Notes: generated from the letters alone by a model not told the origin. DNA of 64,000 bases from Falsiruegeria mediterranea M17 (GCF_900302455.1 NZ_ONZG01000015.1:1-64000); one strand, 5' to 3'; counted from the first letter of the stretch, positions 16,717-25,630 are shown. Numbers and translations are program-made.

Positions 16717-17802
16717 TTAGCCGCCCAGAACGCGAATGCGCTGCTGAACGTAGTAGCCGTCCGACTTGTTGATCCAGGACGCCGAGTTCGCCAGCGACTC
16801 TTCGAACGAACCACGGATCTTTGCAAAGATCTCGTCGCCCATGTTTTCGTCCATAACCTCTGCCGACGCTTTGCCGAACGCATCCCAGACATCGTCCGAG
16901 AATTGCAGGGTCTTGACGCCTTGCGCCTGCAGACGGGCCAGAGCGGCACCGTTGTTGGCCAGGGTTTCCGACAGCTGGTAGTGGGTCACGGCCATCGACG
17001 CGTTGCGCAGGATTGCCTGGTGCTGCGGTGTCAGGTCGTTCCAGACGTCCAAGTTGACCGAAGCGGCCAGAGCCGAACCTGGCTCGTGGAAGCCCGCAGT
17101 GTAGTAGACCTTGGCAACTTCCTGGAAGCCGGCGCGTTCGTCAGCCATCGGGCCAACCCACTCCAGACCGTCCAGAGCACCCGACGACAGCGCCTGATAC
17201 AGTTCGCCACCAGGGATGTTCTGCACGGATGCGCCCAGTTTACCCAGAACCTTGCCACCCAGACCCGGCATACGGAACTTCAGACCGTTGAAGTCAGCGG
17301 CCGAGTTGATTTCTTTGCGGAACCAACCACCGGACTGCGAACCCGAGTTACCGGCCAGCAGGCCTTTCAGGTTAAAGATCTCACCCAGTTCATCGTGCAG
17401 CTCTTCGCCGCCGCCATGGTAGTACCAGTTGGTGACTTCCTGAGCGGTGCCGCCGAACGGAACGGCGGTGAAATAGGCGTAACCCGGGTGCTGACCAATG
17501 AAATAGTAGTCGGCCGAGTGGTACATGTCCGCCTGGCCCGACGATACGGCGTCGAACACTTCCAGCGCGCCCACCAGCTCGCCCGGTGCTTTCTTGTCGA
17601 TGGTCAGCTGACCGTCAGACATGGCGCCAACCATTTCGACCATATAGCTGGCCGCATCATCCAGAACCGCAAAGCCGCGGGGCCAGGACTGAACCATGGT
17701 CAGGGTCCGCTTGCCCTGCGCATAGGCCGGTGCTGCCAACGTTGTGGCGGCTGCGGCGCTACCGCCAAGTGCGGATGTTTTCAAAAAAGAACGGCGATCC
17801 AT
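16717..17802 (-). CDS. dctP: TRAP transporter substrate-binding protein (TakP-like DctP)
   Basis: A periplasmic solute receptor of about 361 residues. The N terminus, MDRRSFLKTSALGG followed by AAPAYAQG, is a Tat signal with twin arginines at 3-4. Downstream are FAVLDDAASYMVEMVGAMSD, VTNWYYHGGGEELHDELGEI, and GLKFRMPGLGGKVLGKLGAS with the conserved Arg that binds the substrate carboxylate. It resembles TakP, which binds alpha-keto acids, but the ligand cannot be fixed here. The ATG at 17802 is chosen because GGGAGG lies 10 bases upstream. It is first in the dctPQM operon, divergent from a histidine kinase gene. Confidence 0.9.
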   Translation of the reverse strand: MDRRSFLKTSALGGSAAAATTLAAPAYAQGKRTLTMVQSWPRGFAVLDDAASYMVEMVGAMSDGQLTIDKKAPGELVGALEVFDAVSSGQADMYHSADYYFIGQHPGYAYFTAVPFGGTAQEVTNWYYHGGGEELHDELGEIFNLKGLLAGNSGSQSGGWFRKEINSAADFNGLKFRMPGLGGKVLGKLGASVQNIPGGELYQALSSGALDGLEWVGPMADERAGFQEVAKVYYTAGFHEPGSALAASVNLDVWNDLTPQHQAILRNASMAVTHYQLSETLANNGAALARLQAQGVKTLQFSDDVWDAFGKASAEVMDENMGDEIFAKIRGSFEESLANSASWINKSDGYYVQQRIRVLGG

Positions 17803-18048
17803 CAGAGACATTCCTCCCAAAATTGTACAGTGCCCGAGCCCCCTCTCAAAGGCGCGGACGGATCGTTTTCAGTGTGGCCAAGCCTAGCGACCCTCACTTT
17901 GATGTGAATACCTAGTACTGCGTAGAAAGCCGGATTTTTTGCCTCTGACGTAGGAAAAGTTACTGAAATCACGCCCCTTTGCACCCGTATTTACATGTAT
18001 TTTTCCTGCCTCTTTGCTTTTTGGCGCAACTTCTCGTATCGATTCGCC

Positions 18049-19479
18049 ATGCGGTTTCTGACCAACATCCTGCGCCCCAACTATGCGCAAAAGCTCTCGC
18101 TACTGGCGACGCTGCCGTTGGTCTGCGCTGTGGCGGCAATTGCCGCACTGGTCGCCTATCAAAGCCGCGCCCTGGCCGAACGCGAGATCGACGCGCTGGA
18201 ACAACAGCTGCTCGAGGCGAAGAAAGCCGAGCTGCGCAACTATGTGACCCAGGCCCGCAACGGGTTCTACTACATCTACGGCTCGGCTCAGCCCGACGAT
18301 CAGGAGGCCAAGGACCAGGTCACACAGATCCTGTCGGCGATGATCTATGGCACTGACGGTTTCTTCTTTGTCTACGAATACGACGGAACCAATATCGTCA
18401 GCCCCCGCCAGACCGAGATGATCAATGAAAACTGGGCCGGTTTGACAGACAGTGCCGGCACGCCGGTGGTGGACGAATTGATCCGATTGGCGCGACAGGG
18501 CGCAGGCTGGCACACATTTATGTGGCCCAAGCCATCCACCGGGGAAGAGGCGCAGATGGTGGCCTATGTCACCGGCTTTCAAAGCTGGCGATGGGCGGTT
18601 GGAACCGGTGTCTTTATTGATGATGTTCTTGCCTCAGTCGCCGCGGCTCGGGCCGAAGTTGAAGCGCGTGTTCAGCGCACATTCGTCTATATCGGTGCTA
18701 TTACGCTAGGCGCCCTGCTCACCGTCTTTTTGTCCGGCATGATGCTCAACATCCGCGAACGCCGCCTGGCCGACGCCAAGCTCAAGGAGTTGACCCAGCG
18801 GGTGTTCGACGCCCAGGAAGAGGAACGCGGTCGCGTGGCGCGCGAGCTGCACGACGGCATCAGCCAGATCCTAGTGGGCGTGCGCTATGCGCTCGACAAC
18901 ACCCGCCGTCGCCTGGCCCGCGGGGATCACGATGGCGCACAGGATCCTCTGGACAAGGGCCTCGACAATCTGGGCACCGCCATCACCGAGGTACGCCGCA
19001 TCAGCCGCGACCTGCGCCCCGGTGTGCTGGATGATCTGGGCCTTGGCCCGGCGCTCAAGGCGCTGACAGATGATTTCAGCGAGCGAACGGGGATCGAGAC
19101 GGAATTCACCACCGTGGTCTTCCGCAACCGCCTGGACCAGGACGCCAAGATCGCGCTTTATCGGATCGCACAAGAGGCGCTGACCAATATCGAGCGTCAT
19201 TCCGAGGCGACCCACGTCACCATGGACCTGCGCGGCCACAAGAAAGGCGCCACCATGCGGATCACTGACAACGGGCGCGGCATCCGCTCAGGTCCCGATC
19301 ACGTGAGTTCCGGCCTGGGCCTGCGCAACATGCAGGAGCGGATCGAGCAGCTTGACGGCACCCTGCGCATTCTGTCATCACGCGGCGCGCAAAGCGGAAC
19401 GGTGATCGAGGTGCATCTGCCCCTCTCGCACCTGTTGCCACCGCAGGATGAAACCGCGCCAAAGGAGATGACGTCATGA
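18049..19479 (+). CDS. Sensor histidine kinase with Cache-type periplasmic domain
   Basis: About 476 residues. The first membrane helix (about 14-36) precedes a periplasmic single-Cache-like domain (YVTQARNGFYYIYGSA, GTDGFFFVYEYDGTNIVSPR, WRWAVGTGVFIDDV). A second helix (IGAITLGALLTVFLSGMML) leads to a HisKA_3 dimerisation domain with the phospho-His in RVARELHDGISQ. The HATPase domain has RITDNGRGI and SGLGLRNMQERI. The ATG at 18049 is preferred over 17995 because it gives a normal N terminus. It overlaps the response regulator by 4 bp and is divergent from dctPQM, so this pair probably senses a TRAP substrate. The ligand is unknown. Confidence 0.9.
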   Translation: MRFLTNILRPNYAQKLSLLATLPLVCAVAAIAALVAYQSRALAEREIDALEQQLLEAKKAELRNYVTQARNGFYYIYGSAQPDDQEAKDQVTQILSAMIYGTDGFFFVYEYDGTNIVSPRQTEMINENWAGLTDSAGTPVVDELIRLARQGAGWHTFMWPKPSTGEEAQMVAYVTGFQSWRWAVGTGVFIDDVLASVAAARAEVEARVQRTFVYIGAITLGALLTVFLSGMMLNIRERRLADAKLKELTQRVFDAQEEERGRVARELHDGISQILVGVRYALDNTRRRLARGDHDGAQDPLDKGLDNLGTAITEVRRISRDLRPGVLDDLGLGPALKALTDDFSERTGIETEFTTVVFRNRLDQDAKIALYRIAQEALTNIERHSEATHVTMDLRGHKKGATMRITDNGRGIRSGPDHVSSGLGLRNMQERIEQLDGTLRILSSRGAQSGTVIEVHLPLSHLLPPQDETAPKEMTS

Positions 19480-20123
19480 CACAAAGCCTCGTGCGCGTGC
19501 TGATCGTCGACGATCACCCCATGGTCGCCGAAGGGATTCAGTCGATCCTGGAAAGCTATGACGATATCGAAGTTGTCGGCACGCTCGGCAACGGCCAAGA
19601 GGTGGTTGACCAAACCGAAACCCTGAAACCCGACGTGATCCTGATGGACCTGAACATGCCTGGCCTCGGCGGGCTGTCCGCGACCGAGATCCTGCTGGAA
19701 CGCGCCCCCGACACTCGCATCCTGATCCTGTCGATGCATGACAGCCCCGAATACATCTCCACCGCGCTCAGCTACGGCGCCATGGGCTACGTGCTCAAGG
19801 ACGTGCCCACGGATGAAATCAAACAGGCAATCGACACGGTGATGAATGGCGAACGCTACCTCTGCACCGGGGCCAAGGGCTCGCTAGAGCCCAAGGACGG
19901 CACCACGCGCGAGGCATTGACCGGGCGTGAACAGACCATCCTTCTCCAGCTGGCGCAGGGCAAATCCAACAAAGAGGTGGCCATCGCGCTGGACATCTCG
20001 GTCCGCACCGTGGAAACGCACCGCAAGAACATCAAGCGCAAGCTGGGCATCTCCTCCACGGCCGGATTGACCCGCTACGCAATGGAACACGGCATGCTGC
20101 AAGGCACCGGCGCCCAGCTTTAG
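19476..20123 (+). CDS. NarL/LuxR-type response regulator
   Basis: A 215-residue regulator. The receiver domain (about 5-120) has the acidic pair Asp12-Asp13, the phospho-acceptor Asp58 in DVILMDLNMPG, and the conserved Lys in YVLKDVP. The C-terminal helix-turn-helix (about 145-205) reads LTGREQTILLQLAQGKSNKE then VAIALDISVRTVETHRKNIK. It is translationally coupled to the kinase (ATGA overlap). It likely activates the divergent dctPQM operon, but no binding site was identified. Confidence 0.92.
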   Translation: MTQSLVRVLIVDDHPMVAEGIQSILESYDDIEVVGTLGNGQEVVDQTETLKPDVILMDLNMPGLGGLSATEILLERAPDTRILILSMHDSPEYISTALSYGAMGYVLKDVPTDEIKQAIDTVMNGERYLCTGAKGSLEPKDGTTREALTGREQTILLQLAQGKSNKEVAIALDISVRTVETHRKNIKRKLGISSTAGLTRYAMEHGMLQGTGAQL

Positions 20124-20331
20124 GTCGCTGATTTGAATGATTTTTTCTCTGACTAGGAACAGACCCGCAGGAATAGTGGTTCTATTTCAAGGGAGTGTGA
20201 CGCGGCTCAGAGGGAAAATCAGCTAGTCCCGGCGCGCTCAAAAGCTCCGCTATTTTTGCTGTTCGCGCGCCAGCGTTGCAGGATTAATGGGTCCTGACCC
20301 TGGGCGCCACGCCCCGCAGCACAAGGGGCAA
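20124..20331. other. Intergenic region after the two-component system
   Basis: No gene is seen. It leads into a repeat-like segment with several GC-rich inverted stretches between convergent genes. Confidence 0.4.
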
Positions 20332-20401
20332 AGCCCTGCAGGGCTGCCACGCCCAACCGGTTGAGGGCATCTTTGATGCACGTGAACCGGGCGGGAGCGC
20401 C
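20332..20401 (-). repeat. Divergent member of the dispersed structured repeat
   Basis: It has GCCCAACCGG, a stem GCATC-TTT-GATGC, and ends GGGCGGGAGCGCC like the other copies. It is flanked by the perfect 14-bp palindrome AGCCCTGCAGGGCT (20332-20345). The arms differ from the main family, so membership is less certain. Confidence 0.45.
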
Positions 20402-20407
20402 GCCGAA

Positions 20408-21256
20408 CTAGTCTAACAACTGATCCGACCGACGCCCTTCGCGATCATAGTGGTGCTGCAACACACGGCCATAGAGTTGTTTTGTTCGCTCTACTCCACC
20501 ACACATCCCTTCGGTTTCAACAAAAGAGAAGATGCCCACATAGCGGGTCCGCTCGCCCTTCACAGCAGCGACCCTGTGCAAGGAATACCGCCCCTTGAAG
20601 ATCTGCAGATCACCGGGCTGCAACTCCAACTGCCGGACATTGCGCATGTCCCCATCCAACACGCGCGCGACACCTTCGAAATTCTCGTCTTCGCTAGTCC
20701 GTAACCCCGGCACATATTCGAACTGGCCGCCCGTGTCGCCATTCTGTATCGCAAGCGTCACCGTGAAGTTGTTGGTGTCAAAATGCCAGGGAAACCCCTG
20801 CCCCTCTTCCACCACGTTGATGATCACATCCGCCAACGGGTCATCATAGCGAAAGAACCGATCCTCGGGCTCGTTCAAGGCGGCGCGAATGAACGGCATG
20901 AAGCCCGAATATTCATAGATCCGCCGCAGTGGTCCCTTGGACAGAAAGTTGTCTGCAGGAACAAAGGCGTTGGAGCGATCAAAAAACTGTCGGATCGGAT
21001 GAGTACGCCGCAACTTGGGGTCGTCCTGGCTGAAATAGGCATTGGTACGCCCGAACGAGCGATGGGCATTTGGCGTCACCTTGTCCGCCTCTTTCACCAG
21101 CGCCGTGATCCCCTCGTCATGCACGAACCCCGGCAGCACAGCGCAGCCATCCGTGTCCAACTCGCGGCGCAGGTCCAGGATCATCCGCTCATATGCGGGG
21201 CTGTCGGGGCGGTCGATGGGATAGCGCCCCAGATCCACAAGATCGTGCAATTCCAT
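20408..21256 (-). CDS. 2-oxoglutarate/Fe(II)-dependent oxygenase, HalD/ArpA-like
   Basis: A 282-residue protein with a jelly-roll oxygenase signature. FPWHFDTNNFTVTLAIQNGD supplies the metal-binding HxD. The distal His and the 2-oxoglutarate-binding Arg come from SLHRVAAVKGERTRY. Upstream are FIRAALNEPEDRFFRYDDP and DVIINVVEEGQG. This pattern resembles the HalD/ArpA oxygenase group, but the substrate is unknown. The start has a strong AGGAGG element 7 bases upstream. It converges with the response regulator and diverges from ilvIH. Confidence 0.75.
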   Translation of the reverse strand: MELHDLVDLGRYPIDRPDSPAYERMILDLRRELDTDGCAVLPGFVHDEGITALVKEADKVTPNAHRSFGRTNAYFSQDDPKLRRTHPIRQFFDRSNAFVPADNFLSKGPLRRIYEYSGFMPFIRAALNEPEDRFFRYDDPLADVIINVVEEGQGFPWHFDTNNFTVTLAIQNGDTGGQFEYVPGLRTSEDENFEGVARVLDGDMRNVRQLELQPGDLQIFKGRYSLHRVAAVKGERTRYVGIFSFVETEGMCGGVERTKQLYGRVLQHHYDREGRRSDQLLD

Positions 21257-21480
21257 CGCTCACCTCCTCAATAACCTCGAACTGACTTCAGCCTGCCACC
21301 CTGATCCCCTCTGATCTGGCACATTTTGGACAAGGCGATGACGGATTCAGACCTTGAAAATTGCCGTCACTCGGCCCTCACGCGGGTTAAATTTCTGGAT
21401 ATTTCGTCGCACCCTTTGGTTTGCGCAAGAAAATGTCGCAAAATCACTCCTTCGGGATACAAATTCATCTACATTGCCTG
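21257..21480. other. Divergent intergenic region before the ilv promoter
   Basis: No gene is seen. It separates the oxygenase gene from the ilvIH promoter and may hold regulatory sites for both. Confidence 0.4.
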
Positions 21481-21509
21481 TTGACGCCCTCGCATGCCGC
21501 TCATAATGT
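21481..21509 (+). promoter_or_regulatory. Sigma-70-type promoter of the ilvIH leader
   Basis: TTGACG (21481-21486) and TAATGT (21504-21509) are separated by exactly 17 bases. They lie 30 bp before the leader peptide. Confidence 0.75.
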
Positions 21510-21538
21510 CCCCTTCAAGCTAAAAGGAGCCGCTGGCA

Positions 21539-21586
21539 ATGAACTCGCTAGTCGTAATCGTAGGAACAACGCGCATGGGCCGGTGA
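21539..21586 (+). CDS. ilvIH leader peptide (attenuator)
   Basis: A 15-codon frame reads MNSLVVIVGTTRMGR. Five consecutive codons encode Leu-Val-Val-Ile-Val, the branched-chain amino acids made by the downstream pathway. AGGAG lies 9 bases before the ATG. An inverted repeat (GCGCATGGG at 21571-21579 with CCCATGCGC at 21605-21613) overlaps the terminator stem that follows, as expected for an antiterminator. Ribosome stalling on the Val/Ile codons would favour read-through into ilvI. Confidence 0.85.
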   Translation: MNSLVVIVGTTRMGR

Positions 21587-21611
21587 CGGTAGACCACAAT
21601 CTAACCCATGC

Positions 21612-21638
21612 GCCTCCGAAAGTTCGGGGGCTTTTTTT
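21612..21638 (+). terminator. Attenuator terminator of ilvIH
   Basis: GCCTCCGAA-AG-TTCGGGGGC is followed by seven T. The 5' arm shares its first bases with the competing antiterminator repeat. Confidence 0.85.
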
Positions 21639-21676
21639 ATGCAAACAGGACGCATGTCGCCAATGGAGCAAAGCAG

Positions 21677-23428
21677 ATGACACGTGAAATGACCGGCGCA
21701 AAAATGGTGGTTCAAGCCCTCAAGGATCAGGGCGTCGACACCGTCTTTGGATACCCAGGCGGCGCCGTTCTGCCGATTTATGATGAAATTTTCCTGCAAA
21801 ACGACATCCGCCACATCCTGGTCCGCCACGAACAGGGCGCGGTGCATGCCGCCGAAGGATATGCGCGGTCGACCGGTAAGCCCGGCGTTGCGCTGGTGAC
21901 ATCCGGTCCAGGGGCCACCAACGCGGTGACCGGCCTGACCGACGCATTGCTGGATTCGATCCCGATTGTGGTTCTGACCGGCCAGGTCCCAACGTTCATG
22001 ATCGGCTCGGACGCCTTTCAAGAGGCTGATACCGTGGGCATCACGCGGCCTTGCACCAAGCACAACTGGCTGGTGAAAGAGACCGACACGCTGGCGGCCA
22101 CCATTCACGAGGCGTTTCACGTCGCAACCGCAGGCCGCCCCGGCCCGGTTCTGATCGACATCCCCAAGGATGTTCAATTTGCCAACGGTGAATACCAACC
22201 GCCCAAACCTTCTGCTTCGCATTATCAGCCGATCGTCAAAGGCGACATGGAAGAGATCACCGAGCTGGTCGCCGCAATCGAAACTGCCAAGAAGCCGGTT
22301 TTCTACACCGGTGGTGGCGTGATCAACTCTGGCCCCGCGGCCAGCCAATTGCTGCGCGAATTGGTCGACGCGACCGGTTTCCCAATCACCTCGACCTTGA
22401 TGGGCCTTGGCGCCTACCCTGCCTCGGGTGATAACTGGATCGGGATGCTGGGCATGCATGGTCTTTATGAGGCCAACATGGCGATGCATGACTGCGACTT
22501 GATGATCAACATCGGCGCTCGGTTCGACGACCGCATCACCGGCCGCATCGACGCCTTCAGCCCGAACTCGAAAAAGGCGCATATCGACATCGACCCCAGT
22601 TCGATCAACAAGGTGATCCGTGTTGATATCCCCATCGTGGGCGACGTTGCCCATGTGCTTGAAGATATCCTGAAGGTCTGGAAATCGCGCGGTCGCAAGA
22701 CGGATTCCGCGAATGTGGCACATTGGCAGGCGCAGATAAGCGACTGGCGCAAGGTCAACTGCTTGGCCTTCACGCAAGAAGGCAAGACCATCAAGCCGCA
22801 ACATGCACTTGCCCGCCTTGAGGAACTGACAAAGGATCATGATCGCTACATCACAACCGAAGTTGGCCAGCACCAGATGTGGGCGGCGCAATATCTGGGG
22901 TTCGAAGATCCCAACCGCTGGATGACATCCGGTGGTCTGGGCACCATGGGCTACGGCTTCCCGGCCTCCATCGGCGTACAGATGGCGCATCCAGACGCGC
23001 TGGTGATCAACGTGGCTGGTGAAGCGTCTTGGCTAATGAATATGCAGGAAATGGGCACTGCGACGCAGTACCGCCTGCCGGTGAAGCAGTTCATCCTGAA
23101 CAACGAACGTTTGGGCATGGTCCGCCAGTGGCAGGAGCTGCTGCACGGCGAGCGCTACTCGCACAGCTGGTCCGAAGCTCTGCCCGATTTCGTCAAGCTC
23201 GCCGAGGCCTTTGGCGCCAAGGGTATCTTGTGCTCCGACCCCGCCGATCTGGATGACGCGATCATGGAAATGATCAACTACGATGGTCCGGTGATTTTTG
23301 ACTGCCTGGTGGAAAAGCATGAGAACTGCTTCCCGATGATCCCGTCCGGCAAGGCGCACAACGAAATGCTTCTTGGCGAGGCTGAGACGCAGGGCGTGAT
23401 CGATTCAAAGGGTTCGGTGCTGGTCTAA
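21677..23428 (+). CDS. ilvI: Acetolactate synthase large (catalytic) subunit
   Basis: This thiamine-diphosphate enzyme condenses two pyruvates, or pyruvate and 2-oxobutyrate, in the first common step of Val, Leu and Ile synthesis. The 583-residue protein has the N-terminal motif FGYPGGAVLPIYDE with catalytic Glu52 in VRHEQGAVHAAEGYAR. The central FAD-binding domain is present, as is the C-terminal TPP region near residue 445 (VAGEASWLMNMQEMG, then FILNNERLGMVRQWQ). The GDG of the textbook TPP motif is replaced by GEA. The start at 21677 has GGAG upstream and gives the usual N terminus. It is followed by ilvH after 74 bp and controlled by the leader attenuator. Confidence 0.95.
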   Translation: MTREMTGAKMVVQALKDQGVDTVFGYPGGAVLPIYDEIFLQNDIRHILVRHEQGAVHAAEGYARSTGKPGVALVTSGPGATNAVTGLTDALLDSIPIVVLTGQVPTFMIGSDAFQEADTVGITRPCTKHNWLVKETDTLAATIHEAFHVATAGRPGPVLIDIPKDVQFANGEYQPPKPSASHYQPIVKGDMEEITELVAAIETAKKPVFYTGGGVINSGPAASQLLRELVDATGFPITSTLMGLGAYPASGDNWIGMLGMHGLYEANMAMHDCDLMINIGARFDDRITGRIDAFSPNSKKAHIDIDPSSINKVIRVDIPIVGDVAHVLEDILKVWKSRGRKTDSANVAHWQAQISDWRKVNCLAFTQEGKTIKPQHALARLEELTKDHDRYITTEVGQHQMWAAQYLGFEDPNRWMTSGGLGTMGYGFPASIGVQMAHPDALVINVAGEASWLMNMQEMGTATQYRLPVKQFILNNERLGMVRQWQELLHGERYSHSWSEALPDFVKLAEAFGAKGILCSDPADLDDAIMEMINYDGPVIFDCLVEKHENCFPMIPSGKAHNEMLLGEAETQGVIDSKGSVLV

Positions 23429-23502
23429 CCCGCACCGCCTGTCTTACAGAATTCGGCGCAGCCAGCACTGGGCGCGCCAACGACTTTAGGAAAGGGACGT
23501 AA

Positions 23503-24063
23503 ATGTCTGCCCTACACATCAAAAAAGGCGCCACGCGCCATTCAGCCTATAACCTACGCCCGAACTTTTCGGATGTTCAGGAACGCCACACCATCGCCGT
23601 TCTGGTGGAGAACGAACCTGGTGTTCTGGCCCGTGTCATTGGCCTCTTCTCGGGGCGCGGCTATAATATCGAAAGCCTGACCGTGGCCGAGGTGGACCAC
23701 ACCGGACACCTGAGCCGCATCACCATTGTCACCACCGGTACACCGCAGGTGATTGAACAGATCAAAGCGCAACTGGGTCGCATTGTGTCGGTGCATGAAG
23801 TGCACGACCTGACCGTCGAAGGCCCCTCGGTCGAACGCGAACTGGCGATGCTGAAAGTGGTCGGTGATGGTGAAAAGCGAGTCGAGGCGCTGAGGCTGGC
23901 GGATATCTTCCGCGCCAATGTTGTCGACAGCACGCTGAACTCATTTGTCTTTGAAATCACAGGCGCGCCGGACAAAATCGACGCTTTTGCAGATTTGATG
24001 CGCCCACTGGGTCTGGCAGAGATCGCCCGAACAGGTGTTGCCGCATTGCTGCGCGGCGACTGA
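23503..24063 (+). CDS. ilvH: Acetolactate synthase small (regulatory) subunit
   Basis: A 186-residue regulatory subunit that binds valine and tunes IlvI. The N-terminal ACT domain carries HTIAVLVENEPGVLARVIGL then FSGRGYNIESLTVAEVDH. A second C-terminal ACT-like domain follows (VVDSTLNSFVFEITGAPDKI). AGGAAAGGGACG precedes the start. A residue stretch of about 28 before the ACT domain is slightly longer than in E. coli IlvH. Confidence 0.95.
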   Translation: MSALHIKKGATRHSAYNLRPNFSDVQERHTIAVLVENEPGVLARVIGLFSGRGYNIESLTVAEVDHTGHLSRITIVTTGTPQVIEQIKAQLGRIVSVHEVHDLTVEGPSVERELAMLKVVGDGEKRVEALRLADIFRANVVDSTLNSFVFEITGAPDKIDAFADLMRPLGLAEIARTGVAALLRGD

Positions 24064-24089
24064 TACAATTTTGGATCAAGGCCTGATGC

Positions 24090-24482
24090 TTAAGCGTGTC
24101 GGGCCTTGGTCTCCATCAATTCTGCCCTGGAACGACGCCCCGTTGGATTGAACGGAATGACATTGGCCGTTTGAATTCCACCGTTCCGGCCTGCATCGGT
24201 GCCTTGTGCGGACCCCCCACTCATTTCATCCCGAGCAGCGGTCAACATATCTGGCAAAGAGCGGCAAGCACCGCCTTGGATCAACCTCGGATTGCAGGCA
24301 AACCTCTGTTTGCGCTGCGTCTCTAGTTCGAACTGAACCCAGTCCCCAGCTTCCAACGACAGATTCTGCGTTTCATCGGTATGGCGATAGAACGCCAAGT
24401 CGCCTTGATCTTCGCACCATATGACCGCTTTGCGGTCAACTGGATTACTCCAGAGAACTACACCAAACATATTCCGTTCCAT
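24090..24482 (-). CDS. Hypothetical protein with a cold-shock-like N terminus
   Basis: About 130 residues from the ATG at 24482 (MERNMFGVV), which has AAGGAA 9 bases upstream. The first 60 residues, with GVVLWSNPVDRKAVIWCEDQ and LSLEAGDWVQFELE, recall the small beta-barrel of cold-shock domains but lack clear RNP motifs. The C-terminal half is low-complexity, with Gly/Asn and basic residues (NPTGRRSRAELMETKARHA). It diverges from a helix-turn-helix regulator across two palindromic operators, so it may be that regulator's target. Confidence 0.5.
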   Translation of the reverse strand: MERNMFGVVLWSNPVDRKAVIWCEDQGDLAFYRHTDETQNLSLEAGDWVQFELETQRKQRFACNPRLIQGGACRSLPDMLTAARDEMSGGSAQGTDAGRNGGIQTANVIPFNPTGRRSRAELMETKARHA

Positions 24483-24580
24483 TCTATCGTTTTCCTTAAG
24501 ATTGGGGCAATTTTGATGCCACAAACATGCTTATTTGCGCGTCTTGCTATTGCTTTTTGTGTCTACGTCGATAGCTTTGT

Positions 24581-24596
24581 GACGCAATTGCGCGTC
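24581..24596. promoter_or_regulatory. Operator 1, GACGC-N6-GCGTC
   Basis: Perfect 5-bp arms, one of two identical-plan palindromes with start points 22 bp apart, about two helical turns, between divergent genes. Confidence 0.65.
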
Positions 24597-24602
24597 CGCT
24601 CT

Positions 24603-24618
24603 GACGCTAAATTGCGTC
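24603..24618. promoter_or_regulatory. Operator 2, GACGC-N6-GCGTC
   Basis: Same arms and spacing as operator 1 but a different spacer (TAAATT against AATTGC). It is likely bound by the adjacent helix-turn-helix regulator. Confidence 0.65.
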
Positions 24619-24707
24619 TAGTGTGTGATATTTGGTTTGAAAACGGCGTCCACTCGTCCGCTTTTCACGGTTTCAAACAACGAACGAAAATCAGTGCTGG
24701 GACACAA

Positions 24708-25505
24708 ATGACCAAGTCAACACGCACGCCTGCAGAGTTGCGCAACATGTTTGGGGAAAACTTGCGCATCCTTGCCCGGCAATACCCCTCGATATCCGAG
24801 TTATCTCGTAGGTTGGGCATCAATCGGACGCAGTTCAACCGCTACTTGTCCGGAGAAAGCTTCCCAAGACCAGATGTTCTGGAGCGCATCTGCGTCTTCT
24901 TTGACGTCGATGCGCGTATCTTGCTGGACCCGGTCGAGAACATTCCCTCGCAGGGGCAAATCCTGAACGGTCCAATCTTGAGTGATTTTTTTGGGGCCGG
25001 TGTCAAAAACCTGCCGGAAGAAACCTTTCCCAGCGGATTTTACCGTTTCACTCGGCGAAGCTTTGTGAATGACAGCCAATTCATCGTCGGCCTCGTCTAT
25101 GTCTACCGCTTTGAAGGGCAGACATATGTCCGGGGCTACGAAGCCAAGGAAGCAATGTCGCAGCAAGGCCTTCCAAGCGACGCGCGGACACGCGAGTTCC
25201 GCGGGTTTGCAGCGCGCCAGGAAGACGGGGTCGCACTGGTGATTTCACGCCGCAAGGCGATGACCTGCTCTTTCAACTATTTGTCTCGTGTCGCCTCGTT
25301 CGAGAACAACTTTTGGGTTGGGTATGTCACCCGAACCGTCCGCGAAAGCGTCACGGGCACGCGTGCTGCCCGCATGGTCTATGAGCATTTGGGCACCGAT
25401 CGTAACAGCATTTTTCAGGTCGCCCGGACGTCCGGGTTTATCTCCGAAGATGACTTGATGCCGTTCCATAGACGCCTGCTGCAACCGCAGGATCCCTTTA
25501 GGTAA
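24708..25505 (+). CDS. Helix-turn-helix transcriptional regulator with uncharacterised C-terminal domain
   Basis: A 265-residue protein. The N-terminal XRE-like domain (about 14-66) reads YPSISELSRRLGINRTQFNR then YLSGESFPRPDVLERICVFF. The remaining 190 residues form a domain with many aromatic and basic residues (SGFYRFTRRSFVNDSQFIVG, VYRFEGQTYVRGYEAKEAM) that probably senses an effector. The ATG at 24708 is chosen; the frame is open further upstream, but that sequence holds the operators. It may autoregulate through those sites. No ligand is known. Confidence 0.75.
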   Translation: MTKSTRTPAELRNMFGENLRILARQYPSISELSRRLGINRTQFNRYLSGESFPRPDVLERICVFFDVDARILLDPVENIPSQGQILNGPILSDFFGAGVKNLPEETFPSGFYRFTRRSFVNDSQFIVGLVYVYRFEGQTYVRGYEAKEAMSQQGLPSDARTREFRGFAARQEDGVALVISRRKAMTCSFNYLSRVASFENNFWVGYVTRTVRESVTGTRAARMVYEHLGTDRNSIFQVARTSGFISEDDLMPFHRRLLQPQDPFR

Positions 25506-25522
25506 CACCTTACAGAGACTCC

Positions 25523-25560
25523 GTTTGCAGGAATCGACACCTATGTCGTTTCCTGCAAAC
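25523..25560. repeat. Long near-perfect inverted repeat
   Basis: GTTTGCAGGAA (25523-25533) pairs with TTCCTGCAAAC (25550-25560). The inner arms CGACA and TGTCG continue the stem after a single T/T mismatch, around a CCTA loop. No T-tract follows. It may be an operator or terminator between the regulator and the Rieske gene. Confidence 0.7.
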
Positions 25561-25630
25561 GCGCGTCGCTGATTGAATGGCTGACCCTTTCGGTTCGTGG
25601 TTTCTGGTGTCCAAGAGTATGGAGCCAGAC

